Assembly: GCF_020443705.1 (NCBI RefSeq)
Contig: NZ_JAIZZK010000020.1
Location: forward strand, 19,419-83,418
Length of the DNA stretch: 64,000 nt
Source: Clostridium algoriphilum
GTDB taxonomy: Bacteria > Bacillota > Clostridia > Clostridiales > Clostridiaceae
Direction of reading: 5' to 3'
Of this stretch, positions 62,377-64,000 are shown in pieces. Every line of letters begins with the position of its first letter. Within the stretch, counting starts at the first letter, position 1. A program made the translations under genes and the position numbers. A model generated the notes under the pieces. That model had not been told where the DNA came from. It made no database searches and saw only the letters and a program-made list of their open reading frames with translations.

Positions 62377-64000
62377 TTAATATGATAATATTTCGTCTAT
62401 ACTATCACTAAACTTTATAGTTCTATATTTTGTAAAATCAAGCCATTTATTTGCAAAAACATCGTTAATATCTGTTTCAGAATCAGCGATATAAGCTAGT
62501 AAATCTTTCTCTGAGGTTAAATTGATTGCAAATCCTTTTTCATTTATAATAGCTATAGCTTCATATGAATAATTTTCTACTGCTAAAACATCAATTAACT
62601 TACCGTTTCTTACTTTAGCAACAAGACTAGCATTTAATGCTATTACATCAAAATCCTTTGTGTATTCATAACTTTCTCCAAGGAAAGGTACATTGTCCCC
62701 AATTTTATATTGAGTACCCTTTATTACTTTTCTCTTAATTGCTAATGCCTTAATATCAAAATAATATTCGTCAAAACAATTAATAGGAAGTTTAACTTCA
62801 TCCTTGCTAAAGCTAGCTTCAATTACTTCAGTTGACTCTACGACACCTGAAATAATTCCACCACCACTTACATCATAACCATCTACTATTACAAATCTAC
62901 CAGTATTCTGATTGTCTGAAAATCTATCAAAGCATATTTTCTCCTTCGTCCTAATAGTAACATCAGCTACATCATTAGTTTTTACCTCAAGTGCATTAAC
63001 ATAAGTTCCTAGAGTACTTGCATCTATAACTTTATTAAAAGCTACAACTTCACATTCCACTTCTTGAGTTACAAGCTTTATCTTATATTTCTTCCCTTTT
63101 ATAAAATTATTTTTTCCCATCCAAAATATGTTGGTCTTAAAAATGTCAGCAACAATAGGAGCATTTTTTTTATGAGAAATTACTTCTCCTCTTTTATTGA
63201 AGAACTCATCTTCAAAAGTAATTCCTACAGACATTCCTGCACTTACCGTTTCTACCCTGTCTTTTTCTACAAAGGCTTCTATACTCTTAACTTTTGTAGT
63301 TCTGTTGGATGGGGAAATAAGAATTTCATCACCAACATTTAGTGAACCTGCTTCTATTCTTCCTGCAATTATTCTTCTATCATCAAACTTATACACATCT
63401 TGAATTGGGAATCTTAAAGGCTTTGCTTCAAGTCCTTCTTCTTGCGTAAATAAATCTAATGCTTCAAGTACTGTTTCTCCTTTGTACCAAGATAATTTCT
63501 CAGACTTTGAAGTTAAATTTTCACCGTAAAATGCTGAGATAGGAATATAACTCATAGGGTGTACATTTAAATTCTTTAAAAAGGCATTCATTTCATTTTT
63601 TATAGCATCAAACTTTTCCTGGCTATAATCAATAAGATCCATTTTATTAACTACAACGCAGACCTGTTTAATTCCGAGTAGAGATAATATATAACCATGC
63701 CTTTTAGATTGTTCTTGAATTCCTTCTTTAGCATCTATTATCAAAAGCGCAGCTTCAGCACTAGCTGCACCTGTAATCATGTTTTTAAGAAACTCTACAT
63801 GTCCCGGTGCATCTATAATTACATAATCCCGCATGTCTGTATGAAATTGAAGTGATGTTGTATCAATTGTTATCCCCTGTTTTTGTTCCTCTTCAAAAGC
63901 ATCTAATAGATAAGCATATTCAAAGGGTTTACCTGTTTCTTTTGCAATTCTTTTAACTTTGTCAATTGCACCTTCCGGTAATGATTTTGTATCATAAAGT
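62377..64000 (-). CDS. cysN: Sulfate adenylyltransferase subunit 1 (GTPase), 5' end outside the window
   Basis: The frame continues to the right edge, giving at least 540 residues. Visible GTPase motifs are QGITIDTT (switch I), DAPGHVEF (G3) and VNKMDL (G4); the P-loop lies beyond 64000. An EF-Tu-like domain II (FDDRRIIAGRIEAG) and a C-terminal extension follow. CysN with CysD activates sulfate to adenosine phosphosulfate. An internal ATG at 63834 is not the start because homology continues upstream. cysD is expected just outside the window. Confidence 0.93.
   Translation of the reverse strand, partial: LYDTKSLPEGAIDKVKRIAKETGKPFEYAYLLDAFEEEQKQGITIDTTSLQFHTDMRDYVIIDAPGHVEFLKNMITGAASAEAALLIIDAKEGIQEQSKRHGYILSLLGIKQVCVVVNKMDLIDYSQEKFDAIKNEMNAFLKNLNVHPMSYIPISAFYGENLTSKSEKLSWYKGETVLEALDLFTQEEGLEAKPLRFPIQDVYKFDDRRIIAGRIEAGSLNVGDEILISPSNRTTKVKSIEAFVEKDRVETVSAGMSVGITFEDEFFNKRGEVISHKKNAPIVADIFKTNIFWMGKNNFIKGKKYKIKLVTQEVECEVVAFNKVIDASTLGTYVNALEVKTNDVADVTIRTKEKICFDRFSDNQNTGRFVIVDGYDVSGGGIISGVVESTEVIEASFSKDEVKLPINCFDEYYFDIKALAIKRKVIKGTQYKIGDNVPFLGESYEYTKDFDVIALNASLVAKVRNGKLIDVLAVENYSYEAIAIINEKGFAINLTSEKDLLAYIADSETDINDVFANKWLDFTKYRTIKFSDSIDEILSY

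Overview
The window is AT-rich DNA (roughly 30% G+C by eye) from an endospore-forming Clostridium-like Firmicute. The basis is spore genes (gerA/gerC-type germinant receptor, CotF-like coat protein, small coat-type ferritin-like proteins), a T-box leader, a preQ1 riboswitch, strong AGGAGG ribosome binding sites, frequent GTG/TTG starts and abundant intrinsic terminators. No rRNA, tRNA or CRISPR array was found.

Layout. 1-0.3 kb: 3' end of a tyrosine recombinase, probably the edge of an integrated element. 0.3-3.7 kb: unknown protein and a SNF2 helicase carrying its own SWIM finger. 3.9-7.6 kb: secreted 3D-domain wall protein and a NatAB-type ABC exporter. 7.7-12.1 kb: a preQ1-I riboswitch controlling six genes: a 2-hydroxyacyl-CoA-dehydratase/double-cubane-like protein, its ATP-dependent activator, then queD, queE, folE and queC. 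12.2-24.2 kb: Cys-rich small protein, HAD nucleotidase, PAS histidine kinase, tandem GNAT protein, papain-like protein, AraC-GH39 regulator, MATE pump, S51-like protein, T-box-controlled gltX. 24.2-34.5 kb: heterodimeric ABC exporter, a second SNF2 helicase with a separate SWIM partner, a second MATE pump, a zinc-ribbon protein. 34.8-37.7 kb: germinant receptor operon without a B subunit.

37.7-58.7 kb is a metal-handling and spore-associated region with much gene decay. Intact parts are csoR-copA-copZ, lgt, a lone HMA protein, a Cys-rich four-helix copper-storage-type protein, a Met-rich small protein, SHOCT, CCG and LDCC small proteins, two DUF421 membrane proteins, coat-type proteins, an HD-GYP phosphodiesterase and a GGDEF cyclase. 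Broken parts are a P-type Ca2+-ATPase with one amber codon, an MCP, a CsoR-like repressor, a secreted protein present as three damaged 5' copies, and fragments of copA, feoB, an integrase, a rhodanese and a His-rich membrane protein. Five copies of a TTCATAAT-type direct-repeat element, all in one orientation, suggest one response regulator governs this region.

58.7-64 kb holds sulfur assimilation: a SulP permease of visibly higher G+C, a siroheme sulfite/nitrite reductase and the 3' part of cysN, cut by the window end.

The most interesting unit is the preQ1-regulated operon. Its queuosine genes stop at preQ0, no queF is present, and its first two genes form an ATP-driven low-potential reductase pair with no described role in queuosine synthesis.
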